From NCBI GenBank assembly GCA_012729095.1, contig JAAYDU010000039.1:1-42643 (forward strand): DNA of 42,643 nucleotides. The letters run 5' to 3'. Of the stretch, positions 42,489 to 42,643 are shown one piece after another; position 1 is the stretch's first letter, and each line of letters starts with the position of its first letter. The notes beneath the pieces are model-generated. The model saw only the letters and a list, made by a program, of their open reading frames with translations, ran no database searches and had not been told where the DNA came from. The stretch is from Methanobacteriota archaeon (GTDB taxonomy: Archaea > Thermoplasmatota > Thermoplasmata > Methanomassiliicoccales > UBA472). Position numbers and translations under genes: made by a program.

Positions 42489-42537
42489 TCCAGAACACCT
42501 TTGGAAACCCTTTACCTTTCACCTTTGTTAAAAGGTT

Positions 42538-42562
42538 CCCCGCGCTGTCGGGGATATTTTCT
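42538..42562 (+). terminator. Hairpin plus T-rich terminator
   Basis: A CCCCG/CGGGG stem (42538-42542/42549-42553) with six-base loop is followed by a T-rich stretch, after the stop at 42488. Confidence 0.6.
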
Positions 42563-42643
42563 TTCTTCCTACATCTTCATTTCTGCCTCCGTCCGACCCG
42601 CTTTTCCCCGGCACCCTTCGATCGCGACGATCTGACATTCACC

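Noticed and set aside
1-42643. CRISPR array
   Set aside because: No series of identical 25-40 bp repeats separated by unique spacers is present; the only clean tandem repeats are inside the Gln/Pro linker and the DnaG linker.

Overview
The window looks like a chromosomal segment of a GC-rich (about 60%) archaeon. Archaeal markers are a group II chaperonin (thermosome), archaeal DnaG, MptD-type dihydroneopterin aldolase, the bifunctional fructose-1,6-bisphosphate aldolase/phosphatase, archaeal-type triosephosphate isomerase, Trm1, NreA, an intron-containing tRNA-Ser and TATA-box promoters. The gene mix, and Shine-Dalgarno sites that often read GGTGAT, suggest Thermoplasmatota (Methanomassiliicoccales-like or a related lineage). 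That placement is inference: no rRNA or methanogenesis gene lies here. TAG ends about 8 of roughly 46 genes, so it behaves as an ordinary stop.

Layout. 1-6.9 kb: a 1,445-residue beta-helix/Ig surface protein, a zinc-ribbon/Gln-rich membrane protein, a toxin-antitoxin-like pair whose GNAT half carries a -1 frameshift, a broken VOC gene, and a relic of a second purA 3' end. 6.9-17.9 kb: purA, trm1 with a THEP1-type NTPase, mptD, a bacterial-PH-domain gene pair, superoxide dismutase, nadA, a GNAT enzyme, a LysE-type exporter, a putative nuclease, a stand-alone RAM domain, an unlisted 52-residue gene and a RusA-type resolvase. 17.9-28.1 kb: aspS, ferredoxin, an overlapping FBP aldolase/phosphatase-tpiA pair, a secreted phospholipase D-like protein, a RimI-like enzyme, dnaG followed after 2 nt by a LonB-like AAA+ ATPase with no protease domain, and an MscS channel.

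28.1-34.2 kb is a sulfur/metal region: a ubiquitin-like sulfur carrier, tRNA-Ser(CGA), a hemerythrin-like protein, larE, a DUF134 regulator, a DUF5320/NifX-like pair facing a NifX-like/MinD/MinD operon, and larB. 34.2-42.6 kb: a GNAT protein that probably starts at CTG, a zinc-ribbon/PspC membrane protein, an AhpD-like protein, a PCC-domain protein, an overlapping SPL-like radical SAM/nreA pair, the thermosome, and an acidic anchored surface protein.

The strongest leads are: the frameshifted GNAT toxin-like gene; the purA 3'-end relic and direct repeat flanking a dead VOC gene, which looks like an integration scar; the dnaG/protease-less Lon pair; the nreA/radical SAM pair; the NifX/MinD island with a palindromic site overlapping its promoter; and the CTG-start GNAT gene.
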